Positions 1-8,329 of a stretch of 64,000 nucleotides of DNA are shown in pieces. A model generated the notes under the pieces. That model was not told the origin of the DNA, made no database searches, and saw only the letters and a list, made by a program, of their open reading frames with translations. This DNA comes from Burkholderia singularis (GTDB taxonomy: Bacteria > Pseudomonadota > Gammaproteobacteria > Burkholderiales > Burkholderiaceae), in NCBI RefSeq assembly GCF_900176645.1, contig NZ_FXAN01000047.1, forward strand, positions 1 to 64,000, written 5' to 3'. The position numbers were made by a program, and so were the translations under genes. The first letter of the stretch is position 1, and each line of letters starts with the position of its first letter.

Positions 1-135
1 GGCGAACACGGCGAACACGGCGAACACGGCGAACACGGCAAACACGGCAAACACGGCGAACACGGCAAACACGGCAAACACGGCAAACACGGCAAACACG
101 GCAAACACGGCAAACACGGCAAACACGGCAAACAC
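1..135 (+). repeat. 15-copy 9-bp tandem repeat (GGCRAACAC)
   Basis: Fifteen head-to-tail 9-bp units that vary only at the fourth base (G or A). In the frame that runs on to the TGA at 206-208 the unit encodes Ala-Asn-Thr, and the G/A change is silent (GCG or GCA, both Ala). In the other two frames the same change alters an amino acid. This supports the Ala-Asn-Thr frame as coding. The array reaches the window edge and may be longer. Confidence 0.95.
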
Positions 136-208
136 GGCCGGCCCTGCGCCCGCATCGCCCGCTGCGCGCGGCGCGCGGGCCACCCCGGCGCCGGGAGGCT
201 CGGCATGA
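2..208 (+). CDS. 3' end of a gene with an Ala-Asn-Thr repeat tail (partial)
   Basis: The frame is open from the window edge to a TGA at 206-208. It encodes about 15 Ala-Asn-Thr triplets followed by a Pro/Ala/Gly-rich tail. The stop overlaps the next gene's start in an ATGA arrangement, which fits translational coupling within the glycan cluster. Silent third-position variation in the repeat supports the frame. The 5' part lies outside the window, so no function can be given. By context it could be another glycan-synthesis protein with a low-complexity, length-variable tail. Confidence 0.6.
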   Translation, partial: ANTANTANTANTANTANTANTANTANTANTANTANTANTANTANTAGPAPASPAARGARATPAPGGSA

Positions 209-1341
209 GCGCGGCCGTGCTGCCACGCCGCGTCGGCGTGTCGATCTTCGTGCGCCAGGGGCAGCAATCGCTGTGGGAAAACGGCATCTTCCAGAATTGC
301 CTGTTCCTCGCGATGCTGCTCAAGCGCATTCCCGGCATCGAACAGGTGTGCCTCGTCGCGGGCGGCGGCGACGGCACGCTCGACGACGCGCGGCGCTTTC
401 TCGCCGACGCCCCCGTGCCCGTCATCGGTATGGCCGACGCCGCGCACCATCTGGACTTGATGATCGAGATGAGCGCGCAACTCGATCGCCATTGGGTGGC
501 CGCGTTTCGAGACGCGGGCGGCAAGATCGTCTCGATGCGGGTCGGCAACGACTACGTGATCGACATCGAGCGCATGATGTTTCAGCTCGAGCCCGGCTTG
601 CTGATTACCGGCGCGCCGTATCACGCCGTCTGGACCCTGCCGGAATACGAGGTGAGCTGCGCGCCGTATTTCGCGCATACGTTCCGCGCGCCCGTGACGA
701 TCGTCCCGCATTTGTGGAGCCCCGTGGTGCTCGAGCGTGCCGCCGCCGCGCTGCCCGCCGATACGCCGTTCGGCTATCGGCCCGGACGCGCGCGCTGGCG
801 AGCGGGGATCTTCGAGCCGAACCTCTGCATGGTCAAGACGAGCTTCGTGCCGGTGCTCGGCTGCGATGTCGCGCACCGGCTCGCGCCCGAGCGGCTCGAC
901 AGCGTGCACGTCTTCAACGCCGCGCATCTGGGCGCGCGCCCGGGCTTCGCCGAGTTTGCCGCGAGCCTCGAGCTGGTGCGGCACGGCCTGGCGTCGTTCG
1001 AGCCGCGCTATCCGTTCTATCAGGTCGCGGCTTCGCGTATCGACGCGGTGGTCAGCCACCAGTGGGAGAACGCGCAGAACTATCTGTATTACGAAGCGCT
1101 GCACGGCGCTTATCCGTTGATTCACAACTCGCCGATGATTGGCGCGTGCGGCTATCGGTATCCGGAGTTCGACGTCGAAGCGCTCGGCAGTGCGCTGCTG
1201 CGTGCGCACGCGGAGCATGACTTGAATTTGGACGCCTATCGCCGCACCGCGCAGGCGTTTTTACGCACGCTGGCACCGGAGTATGACGCGAATATCGCCG
1301 CGTATCGCGCAGCGATCGCCGCGTTGTATTACCCGCGATGA
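205..1341 (+). CDS. DUF2827 family protein
   Basis: A 378-aa soluble protein of the DUF2827 family, related to a second copy at 6540-7697. Both share an N-terminal block ([20 protein letters not shown] here) and a C-terminal block with HQWEN followed by YLYYEALHG. The C-terminal half looks like a glycosyltransferase-B-type nucleotide-sugar region, but no specificity can be read. The ATG overlaps the upstream stop by ATGA. Location beside UDP-galactopyranose mutase and an RgpF-like protein suggests a role in surface polysaccharide synthesis; this is inference, because the family has no established biochemical function that I know of. Confidence 0.8.
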   Translation: MSAAVLPRRVGVSIFVRQGQQSLWENGIFQNCLFLAMLLKRIPGIEQVCLVAGGGDGTLDDARRFLADAPVPVIGMADAAHHLDLMIEMSAQLDRHWVAAFRDAGGKIVSMRVGNDYVIDIERMMFQLEPGLLITGAPYHAVWTLPEYEVSCAPYFAHTFRAPVTIVPHLWSPVVLERAAAALPADTPFGYRPGRARWRAGIFEPNLCMVKTSFVPVLGCDVAHRLAPERLDSVHVFNAAHLGARPGFAEFAASLELVRHGLASFEPRYPFYQVAASRIDAVVSHQWENAQNYLYYEALHGAYPLIHNSPMIGACGYRYPEFDVEALGSALLRAHAEHDLNLDAYRRTAQAFLRTLAPEYDANIAAYRAAIAALYYPR

Positions 1342-1439
1342 ACGCGCGGCGGCAGGCAGCACGAATGAAATAAGCAGCACGCAGACAGCACACAACCCGC
1401 GGCGTCACGCGACGCCGCATGCTCGACGGGGGAGTCGCG

Positions 1440-1958
1440 ATGGCAACGGGATGGGCGGTCGAAATTCGGCACAAGGACAGCCTCGCGCGGCAAGTCGCGC
1501 GCGGCGCGCAATTGCGTGTGCAACTGAACGCGACGGCTGGCGGCGGCGACGCGTGGCCGGCCCTCGATGCCGAGCCGGTCGAGGCCGAGCTGATCGATGC
1601 GCCGAGCGCGCTCGCGGCACTCGCGCGCCGAATCGGTCTGGCGCGCCCGGTGCCGCGTCCGCCCGCGCCGGGCGCCGCGCCGGTCGTCTGGCGCCGCGGC
1701 GCGCTGCGCGAACTCGAGCGCTGGCTGACCGCTTGCCCGGCCGAGCGCGATTCCGTTTGGTGCTTGCGCCAACTGGATGCGGTGCTGGCCCTGATCGCCC
1801 GTTGGCCCGCGTTCTATCCGCCTGCCCCTGCCGCCGGCGTGCGCCGTGCCGAGCCGGTGCCCGGCTGCCTGCTCGATTACCGCGTGCGCGACGCGCGCAT
1901 CGAAATCCTGGCCGTCATCGACCCGGATGGCGCGTGCGCAATGGGCGAGCGCGAATGA
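1440..1958 (+). CDS. Hypothetical protein with ParE/RelE-like C-terminal pattern
   Basis: A 172-aa protein I do not recognise by family. The start is the ATG at 1440, preceded by GGGGGAG at 1428-1434, rather than the upstream ATG at 1419. Residues about 84-165 follow the RelE/ParE toxin layout: a helical stretch with ALRELERWL and LDAVLALIARWP, then two short strands ending in LLDYRVRDARIEILAVI. The first 70 residues do not look like a standard antitoxin. It lies between a DUF2827 gene and a DUF4019 gene on the same strand. The toxin-like fold is an inference from pattern only. Confidence 0.65.
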   Translation: MATGWAVEIRHKDSLARQVARGAQLRVQLNATAGGGDAWPALDAEPVEAELIDAPSALAALARRIGLARPVPRPPAPGAAPVVWRRGALRELERWLTACPAERDSVWCLRQLDAVLALIARWPAFYPPAPAAGVRRAEPVPGCLLDYRVRDARIEILAVIDPDGACAMGERE

Positions 1959-2034
1959 AACCCCGCCTGCGGCCTCTGGCGAGGCCGCAGGGCGTTCGTC
2001 GATGGATGGCATGACTCAAGCTCAGGAGATGACT

Positions 2035-2580
2035 GTGAAACACACCCGTTCGCTCGCTTTGGCTTCGCGTCGTTTTTTTTGCTTCGCCCGTTGGGCCGCC
2101 GCCGCGTGCGTTGCACTGGCCTCGGCCTGGAGCATGCCGCCCGCGCACGCGCAGACCCCGCCCGGCACGTCGGCCGATGCGCTGATCCGCGACGCCGACG
2201 AGATCGTCAAGCAGCTCGACGCCGCGCAATACGACGCGGTCTGGCGCGGCATGGCGCCGTTCGTGCATACGCAGATGAAGCAGGCGCAATTCGTCAAGCC
2301 GATCAAGCAGGCGCGCCAGGCGATGGGGCCCGTCGCGCAGCGCGGCTGGTCGAACGTCGCGCGCATCGCGTTGTCCGGCTCGCAGGGCGCGCCCGAAGGG
2401 ATGTACGCGAACGTCGATTACGTGACGACGCTCGCGAGCGGGCAGGTCGTCTTCGAGCAATTGAGCTTCCGGCTCGAGCCCGACGGCCAGTGGCGCCTGA
2501 CGGGCTACGTGCCGCGCCGGCCCGTGCCCGCGGCCGCGGCGCAGCCCGCCAGCTCGCCCGCCAGTCAGCCGCGTTCTTGA
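2035..2580 (+). CDS. DUF4019 domain secreted protein
   Basis: About 181 aa with an N-terminal signal peptide: basic start, hydrophobic core WAAAACVALASAW, cleavage after AHA-QT. The mature part matches the DUF4019 pattern: a helix ending in DAAQYDAVWRGMAPF, then strands with VDYVTTLASGQVVFEQL and a conserved WRLTGYV. I favour the GTG at 2035 because AGGAG at 2024-2028 sits 6 nt upstream. ATGs at 2011 and 2029 are in frame but placed less well relative to that site. Probably periplasmic; the function of the family is unknown. Confidence 0.72.
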   Translation: MKHTRSLALASRRFFCFARWAAAACVALASAWSMPPAHAQTPPGTSADALIRDADEIVKQLDAAQYDAVWRGMAPFVHTQMKQAQFVKPIKQARQAMGPVAQRGWSNVARIALSGSQGAPEGMYANVDYVTTLASGQVVFEQLSFRLEPDGQWRLTGYVPRRPVPAAAAQPASSPASQPRS

Positions 2581-2717
2581 GCCGGGGCCGTCATGTCCTT
2601 CCCGCATACGGACGCGATGCCGTTGACCGATGCGTCGCCCGGCGGCCCGCGCGGCGGCGGGCGCCGGGCCGTCGTGTGCGGTGCGCCCGTCGCGCCCGAT
2701 CCGGCCGGAGGCAGCCG

Positions 2718-3890
2718 ATGAAGGTGCTGATCGTCGGCGCGGGGCTGTACGGCGCGGTCTGCGCGCATGAGTTGACTCGGCGCGGCCATCGCTGCACGGT
2801 GCTCGACAAGCGCGAGCACATCGGCGGCCATGCGTACACCCGCTATCACGCCGATGTGCGATGTCACGAGTATGTATATGGCGCCCCTGTGTTTCATACC
2901 GATGCCAAGCCGATTTGGGACTACGCGAATCGCTTCGCCGAGTTCCGGCCATACGAGCATCGCGTCAAGGTCGCGCATGGCGCGCATCGTTACAGCTTCC
3001 CGATCAACCTGATGACGCTGCAACAAGTGTTCGGCACCAGCACGCCGCGCGACGCGCACGCGCGCCTCGCGGCCGAACGCATTCCGTGCGCGGCGCCCGA
3101 GACGCTCGAGCAGGCCTGTCTGGCCACGCTCGGCCCGACGCTGTACCGGCTCTTTATCGAAGGCTATACCGTCAAGCAGTGGGGCCGTCATCCGGCCCAA
3201 CTGCCCGCCGCGTTCGCCGCGCGCCTGCCCGTGCGGCTGAGCTTCGACGACCGCTATGTCAGCGACCGCTATCAGGGCCTGCCGCTCGACGGCTACACGC
3301 CGATGATCGCGCGGATGCTCGCCGGCAGCGACGTGCACCTGGGCATCGATTTCCTCTACCGGCGCGACGACTGGCTCAAGCGCTACTCGCGCGTGATCTA
3401 CACGGGCCCCATCGATGCGTTTTTCGACGAGCGTTTCGGCCCGCTCGCGTACCGCACGCTGCGCCTCGAGCGCGAGGTGTTGCCGGTGGCCGATTTCCAG
3501 GGCGCGCCCGTCGTCCACTACGCCGAATCCACCGTGCCGTACACCCGCATCATCGAGCACAAACACTTCGACGCCGAGGGAGCGGGGGCCGGCGCGGCGT
3601 CAACCGTGTTGCCCGAGGTGGCGCCCACCGGATGGCCAGGCGCCCCGGCCACCGCGCCCGCCACCGGGCGCACGCTGATTACCCGCGTCTACCTGCAGGC
3701 CCGTGAGCCGGGCCAGGCGCCGGACTATCCGGTCAACGACGCATGGAACACGCTGCTGTCGCAGCGTTACCGGCAGGCGGCCGAGTCGCTCGCCGGCCAC
3801 GTGCACTTTGGCGGGCGCCTGGCCGAGTACCGCGACTACAGGATGCATCAGGTCATCCGCACCGCGCTGGCCTTTTGCGCGCACGCGTGA
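2718..3890 (+). CDS. glf: UDP-galactopyranose mutase
   Basis: A 390-aa flavoprotein that interconverts UDP-galactopyranose and UDP-galactofuranose, supplying Galf for surface glycans. The N-terminus has the FAD-binding motif GAGLYG (residues 7-12), followed by LDKREHIGGHAY. Family blocks include VKQWGRHPAQLP and NDRY-type FDDRYVSDRYQG, and the C-terminal PVNDAWNTLLSQRY segment. Length is typical for bacterial UGM. The frame extends further upstream, but the ATG at 2718 begins the conserved Rossmann strand. It implies that the glycan made by this cluster contains galactofuranose. Confidence 0.92.
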   Translation: MKVLIVGAGLYGAVCAHELTRRGHRCTVLDKREHIGGHAYTRYHADVRCHEYVYGAPVFHTDAKPIWDYANRFAEFRPYEHRVKVAHGAHRYSFPINLMTLQQVFGTSTPRDAHARLAAERIPCAAPETLEQACLATLGPTLYRLFIEGYTVKQWGRHPAQLPAAFAARLPVRLSFDDRYVSDRYQGLPLDGYTPMIARMLAGSDVHLGIDFLYRRDDWLKRYSRVIYTGPIDAFFDERFGPLAYRTLRLEREVLPVADFQGAPVVHYAESTVPYTRIIEHKHFDAEGAGAGAASTVLPEVAPTGWPGAPATAPATGRTLITRVYLQAREPGQAPDYPVNDAWNTLLSQRYRQAAESLAGHVHFGGRLAEYRDYRMHQVIRTALAFCAHA

Positions 3891-3910
3891 CGGCTACCCA
3901 GGCGCCCACC

Positions 3911-5143
3911 ATGAGCCGCGATACTTATCCGCCCCATCCGCTGATCGACCTCGACTGGATCCGCGACGCGAGCGGCCGCCCCGAGCTGTCCGCGCGCGAG
4001 TGCCTGCTCGAGCAGGACGCCGTCGGCCCCAATGCGCTGTTCGATCCGGACTTCTATCGGCATGCGTATGGCGCGTCGATGCCCGACGGCATGCATTGCG
4101 TCGAGCATTTCTGCGGGCAGACGCGCGATGCGCCCCGCGATCCCAATGCGCTGTTCTCGGTGAGGCAATGGCACGACGCGCATGGCCACGCGCTGGCGCC
4201 CGCCCGCTGGCGCGCCGAGCTGTTCGGGCTGCTGGGCCGGGAAGCCCGCTTCGCGCGCGACGAGCTGGCGCGCTTCAAGGCCGGGCAGATCGTGCTGCAC
4301 GATCAGCGCGTTGGCCCGCCGCCCGAGGCCGGTCAGGCGATCGTGCTGTTCGCCCATCACGATACCCACGGCGACATCGCCCCTTATGTCTACGATTATC
4401 TCGACGCGCTGGCCGGGCAGGACACCTGCCTGCTGTTCGTCACGCAAAGCGCCCCGCTCGCGCCGGCGGCGCACGCGCAGCTTGCACGCCGCGTGTGGCG
4501 CATCGTGCAGACCCGCAACCGCGCGCACGACTGGGGCCTGTATCACGTCGGCCTGCGGCTGCTCGAGCGCGACGGCTTCACGCCGCATCACCCGCTCGTG
4601 CTCACCAACGACAGCGTGGTCGACACCGTGAACAGCCTCACGCCGCTCTTCGCGCGGGCCCGCGAGAGCTGCGCCGTGCTCACCGGCGCAATCGACGGGT
4701 GGTTGTACGACGGGCATTTGCCGTCGTTCTTTCTATACTGTTCGCCGCAACTCGTGCAGTGCGCAGCGTGGCGCGACTTCTGGGCGGCCTGGCGGCCGCT
4801 GCAGGAGCGCGCCGGCGCGCTCAACGGCTGCGAGCACGGTTTCTCGCGTTTCATGCGCGCGCGCGGCGTACCGATGCAGGCCGTCTGGACCTACGAGCAG
4901 ATCCTCGAAGCCGCCGATCCGGCCCGGGCTCACGCGTGGCGCCGCGCGCGGCTCGAGCGCCACGGCGACACCGATCCGTTCCATGCCCTGTGGGATGTGA
5001 TGCTCGAATGCGGCTTTCCGCTGCTCAAGCGCTCGGTGTTCACCGCGCCGCTGAACGCCCACCATCTGAGCCATATGACCAACGTGCTGAGCCGTCTCGT
5101 GTCCCGCCGCCGGGCGCGCACCGTCTCGGGGGAGCGTGCTTGA
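3911..5143 (+). CDS. RgpF-like rhamnan synthesis protein
   Basis: A 410-aa cytoplasmic protein resembling the rhamnan synthesis F (RgpF) family, which acts in assembly of rhamnose-containing polysaccharides. The first 110 residues are a linker region (DPDFYRHAYG) often found in glycan-cluster proteins. The RgpF-like part starts near residue 140 with IVLFAHHDTHGDIAPYVYDY and continues through VLTNDSVVDTVNSLTPLF and GCEHGFSRFM. I chose the ATG at 3911, 21 nt after the glf stop. The stop overlaps the ATG of the next gene by one base. Confidence 0.78.
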   Translation: MSRDTYPPHPLIDLDWIRDASGRPELSARECLLEQDAVGPNALFDPDFYRHAYGASMPDGMHCVEHFCGQTRDAPRDPNALFSVRQWHDAHGHALAPARWRAELFGLLGREARFARDELARFKAGQIVLHDQRVGPPPEAGQAIVLFAHHDTHGDIAPYVYDYLDALAGQDTCLLFVTQSAPLAPAAHAQLARRVWRIVQTRNRAHDWGLYHVGLRLLERDGFTPHHPLVLTNDSVVDTVNSLTPLFARARESCAVLTGAIDGWLYDGHLPSFFLYCSPQLVQCAAWRDFWAAWRPLQERAGALNGCEHGFSRFMRARGVPMQAVWTYEQILEAADPARAHAWRRARLERHGDTDPFHALWDVMLECGFPLLKRSVFTAPLNAHHLSHMTNVLSRLVSRRRARTVSGERA

Positions 5144-6543
5144 TGGCCGCGTTTCCGATCGTGCCGGGCGCAGCGCCGCGCGGCGATGAAAGCGAGGCGT
5201 GTGGCGCGCCGGCCACGTGGCGCTGGCCCGGCCTGAGCGCCGCATCGTTCTGGCTGCCCGAGCATGACGGCGTTGGCACCGCGCACGAGTACGCGCCGTT
5301 CGTCTTCTGGCTGACCGAGGCGATGGCGCCGCGCACCCTCGTCGCGCTCGGCGCGCGTCAGGGCCTGACCTATCTGACCTTCTGCCAGGCCGTCGTCCGC
5401 CTGAATCTCGCGACGCGCTGCTACGCCGTGGGAAGCGGGCCACGCGACCGCGACGACGACGCGTGCGCCCAGCCCCTTCACACCGGGCAGGCCCGCGCGC
5501 TGCTTGCCGCGTTCCACGACACGCACTATGCGGCGATCTCGCGCCGGCTGCCGATGGGCGCGGACGACGCGTTGCCGTATTTCGCCGACGGCGAAGTCGA
5601 CCTGCTGCATCTGGACGGCCGGCCCGATTACGACGCCGCGCTGCACGACTTTCGCGCGTGGCTGCCCAAGCTGTCGGCCCGCGCCGTGGTGGTGCTCCAC
5701 GACATCCACCGGCGCCAGCCCGGTTTCGGCACGTGGCGGCTCTGGCAGGAACTCGGCGCGTGCTATCCGTCGTTCGCGCTGGCGCACAACGACGGCCTAG
5801 GCGTGCTCGGCGTCGGCCCGCAACCGCTACCGGCGCTCGCCGAGCTGTTTGCCGCCGACGCGGGCACTCGCACCGCGCTGCATACGATCTATGCGCGCCT
5901 GGGCAGCGCCCTCAGTCAACGGATCGTCATCGATGCGCTGGACCTCGAACTCGCGTCGCGCCAGGACGAATTCGAGCGGCTGCGCCACGACGCCGGCACC
6001 GCGCATCGGCTGGTGAGCCAGGCCGAGCGCGAACTGCATCGCCGCAATTTGGACGTGGCCGCGCTGCGTGAGCAACTCGTGCGGCACTTGGCCGAGCAGG
6101 CCCAGCAGGGGGCGGATTTGCGGGCGCGGTTGGCCGAGCGGGACGCGCGGCTGAGCGCATGGGGCGCGGAACGCGAGCAGGTCGCGCATGAGCGCGCGCG
6201 GCTGCATGCGCAACTCGCCAGCCAGAGCGAGGCGCTCGCCGAGCTGGGCGCGACGCGCGCGCGGCTGCGGCAGTTGGAGGTGCAGTCGCAGCAGATCCAG
6301 CAGACTTACGAGACGGCACTGGACGACGCCCATCGCGCGCTGGACGCCGCCGAGGACCGGCAGCGGCGCACGCAGGTCCGCATGGCCGAGCAGGGCGCCG
6401 CGCTGGCCGTGCTGCGCGCGCGACTGCGCGCGGCCGAGGCCGCTTCGGCGCGGCAGGTGATCCGGCGCTGGCGCGCCGCGCTCGTCCGGCGCTTTGCATG
6501 CGTGCGGGCCGTGGCCGTGCCGTCGCGGCAGACGTCCCGATGA
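5143..6543 (+). CDS. Class I SAM methyltransferase with C-terminal coiled coil
   Basis: A 466-aa protein. Residues about 40-235 form a Rossmann methyltransferase-like domain: ALGARQGLTYLTFC as the glycine-rich loop and VDLLHLDGRPDYD plus VVVLHDIHRRQPGFG resembling class 24-type methyltransferases of glycan clusters. Residues about 265-440 are a long Glu/Arg/Gln/Ala-rich coiled coil, and the tail is basic. The start overlaps the preceding gene by one base, and the stop overlaps the next ATG by ATGA. The coiled coil could be a molecular ruler or membrane tether, as in chain-length-controlling methyltransferases; that role is inference. Confidence 0.75.
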   Translation: MAAFPIVPGAAPRGDESEACGAPATWRWPGLSAASFWLPEHDGVGTAHEYAPFVFWLTEAMAPRTLVALGARQGLTYLTFCQAVVRLNLATRCYAVGSGPRDRDDDACAQPLHTGQARALLAAFHDTHYAAISRRLPMGADDALPYFADGEVDLLHLDGRPDYDAALHDFRAWLPKLSARAVVVLHDIHRRQPGFGTWRLWQELGACYPSFALAHNDGLGVLGVGPQPLPALAELFAADAGTRTALHTIYARLGSALSQRIVIDALDLELASRQDEFERLRHDAGTAHRLVSQAERELHRRNLDVAALREQLVRHLAEQAQQGADLRARLAERDARLSAWGAEREQVAHERARLHAQLASQSEALAELGATRARLRQLEVQSQQIQQTYETALDDAHRALDAAEDRQRRTQVRMAEQGAALAVLRARLRAAEAASARQVIRRWRAALVRRFACVRAVAVPSRQTSR

Positions 6544-7697
6544 GCGCGGCACGGTTCTCCGGTTGGCGCATCGGCATCACGATCGGCTTGCGTGCGCCGG
6601 ACGAGAGCCTGTGGATCAACGGCATCAAGCAAAACGCGCTCTATCTGGCCAAGCTGTTGATGGCATCGCCGCGCGGCCATCGGGTCACGCTCGTCAACAC
6701 CACCGAAGTGCCCATCACCGACGCGCTGCCGTGGGACCGCCGGGTATTCGACACGCGGCCGTGGTCCGACGCCCAAGACGCGCTCGACGTGCTGATCGAA
6801 CTCGGCGGGCAGATCGGCGGCGCGCAGACCGCGTATCTGAAGGCGCGCGGCGTGAAGCTCGTCAGCTATTGCTGTGGCGTCGAATATATCAACGCGATCG
6901 AATCGATTCTGTTCGGCCGGCGCTTGTGGGACGGGCTCTGGATCAACCGCGATTACGACGAGGTCTGGGCGATCCCGCAGATCGCGCCGTCGTCGCTGCC
7001 GTTTCTGCAATCGCTGCGGCGCTGCCCGGCGCGCGTCGTGCCGTTCGTGTGGGATCCGCTGTGCGTGACCGAGCGCGCCCGCGCGCTGCCGCACGCAGGC
7101 GAGTATCGGCCGAGCGGCGCGCGCGCGAAGCGGCTGACGATCATGGAGCCGAACCACGACGTCGTCAAATGCTGCGTGTATCCGTTGTTGATCATCGACG
7201 AGGTATTCCGGCGCGACCCCGATGCGATTGCCTTCACGCACGTGACGAACGCCGAGCATCTCGCCACGGGCAGCCCGGAGTTCGTGATGCTGATGGGATA
7301 TCTGGAACTGGTGCGCGCGCAGCGCGCGAGCTTCGTGGGGCGTTACGACACGCCGACGTTTCTGGCGCGGCATACCGACGTGGTGGTCTCGCATCAATGG
7401 GAGAACCCGCTGAATTACTTTTACTTCGACGTATGCTGGCAGGGGTATCCGCTGGTGCACAACGCGGCGCTGGCGCCGGATTTGGGGTACTACTATCCGG
7501 GCAATGACGTGCGCGAGGGCGCGGCGGCGCTCGCACGCGCGCTCGGCGAGCACGATGCGCGGTGGGACGCGTATGCAAAGCGGCAGCGCGCGCTGCTGCG
7601 CCGGTATACGGCCGAGAACCCCGCGCTCGTCGCCGAATACGATACGCTGCTCGATGCGCTGATGGCCGCGCCCGGCCGCCCGCGGCGGCGCACATGA
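6540..7697 (+). CDS. DUF2827 family protein
   Basis: A 385-aa paralogue of the protein at 205-1341. It shares the N-terminal pattern GITIGLRAPDESLWINGIKQ and the C-terminal HQWENPLNYFYFDVCWQGYP block. The ATG at 6540 overlaps the upstream TGA. This is the last gene of the glycan cluster: only 2 nt separate its stop from the first TTCG of a T3SS-type promoter box. That fixes a sharp boundary between the glycan cluster and the T3SS island. Enzymatic function is unknown; a sugar-transfer role is inferred from neighbours. Confidence 0.8.
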   Translation: MSAARFSGWRIGITIGLRAPDESLWINGIKQNALYLAKLLMASPRGHRVTLVNTTEVPITDALPWDRRVFDTRPWSDAQDALDVLIELGGQIGGAQTAYLKARGVKLVSYCCGVEYINAIESILFGRRLWDGLWINRDYDEVWAIPQIAPSSLPFLQSLRRCPARVVPFVWDPLCVTERARALPHAGEYRPSGARAKRLTIMEPNHDVVKCCVYPLLIIDEVFRRDPDAIAFTHVTNAEHLATGSPEFVMLMGYLELVRAQRASFVGRYDTPTFLARHTDVVVSHQWENPLNYFYFDVCWQGYPLVHNAALAPDLGYYYPGNDVREGAAALARALGEHDARWDAYAKRQRALLRRYTAENPALVAEYDTLLDALMAAPGRPRRRT

Positions 7698-7699
7698 CT

Positions 7700-7760
7700 T
7701 TCGCCGCAGTGCAGGGGCTTTCGCGTGGCGGCTTTCCTGTGATGAAAGGAGCACTTACAT
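7700..7760 (+). promoter_or_regulatory. Exact hrpII/PIP box with -10-like element
   Basis: TTCG at 7700-7703 and TTCG at 7720-7723 are separated by exactly 16 nt; written the other way it is TTCGC-N15-TTCGC. This is the consensus for HrpB/HrpX-type activators of Hrp2 T3SS regulons. TTACAT at 7755-7760 lies 31 nt downstream, the usual distance for the -10 (consensus YANNRT, one mismatch). It points toward the genes at 7908 and 8330. Confidence 0.75.
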
Positions 7761-7907
7761 TGCTGCATCGACATAACGGAAGAGGTGTGATTCAACGCGG
7801 GAATTTCTTTGATTCAACGGTATGTTCGAGCGGACGCCAGGGTGTTTGCAGGTCGGAATCCGATGCGACGGAACGTACTCGTAGGAAGGCAGTGCGATGG
7901 AGATTTC

Positions 7908-8162
7908 ATGAAAAAGAATTACTTAAAATATCTGACGATTTTGGGTTTTTTGGTTTTTGATTGCGTGCATGCCGATAACCCTACTGAGAAAGAGGCACGC
8001 GGCGCTGTCGACCGTTCATTCGACGAAATAAATAAAAGGATAAATCGCGATTTCGAGCCGGGCGAGGTGCCGCGATCGGTTCCTCCGAAAACGAGTGCGG
8101 AGCAATTCAACGACGATCGCAGGCGCGCGTGCAGTCGCGCCAAGCCGCCGTGCAGTCCGTAA
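7908..8162 (+). CDS. Small signal-peptide protein under a T3SS-type promoter
   Basis: An 84-aa protein with a clear signal peptide: MKKN start, hydrophobic core YLTILGFLVF, predicted cleavage near VHA-DN. The mature part is charged (KEARGAVDRSFDEINKRINR) and ends in a Cys/Pro motif (ACSRAKPPCSP). I chose the ATG at 7908 because GGAG lies 7 nt upstream and the signal peptide begins there; the longer reading starts with TTG. No family recognised. It is the first gene after the hrpII box at 7700, so it probably belongs to the T3SS regulon, but its Sec signal means it is not a typical effector. Confidence 0.6.
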   Translation: MKKNYLKYLTILGFLVFDCVHADNPTEKEARGAVDRSFDEINKRINRDFEPGEVPRSVPPKTSAEQFNDDRRRACSRAKPPCSP

Positions 8163-8329
8163 GACCGGCAGCGATGGAGCCGGCACGCGCCGACGGCGTG
8201 ACGATACCGGCTCGCGTGAGCCGCGCTGCGCCTGCGGCATGTCCGGTGACGGGAACACCGGACGATATCAATTTTCCGGCCGGATGCAGCCGTGCCGGCA
8301 TGACTTTTAATTTAAAAAAGAAATGAGAC

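Noticed and set aside
8129-8326. A 65-codon frame ending 3 nt before the 194-aa gene
   Set aside because: It overlaps the end of the 84-aa gene, has no ribosome binding site at its possible starts and reads as low-complexity Ala/Arg/Pro; kept only as a remote possibility.
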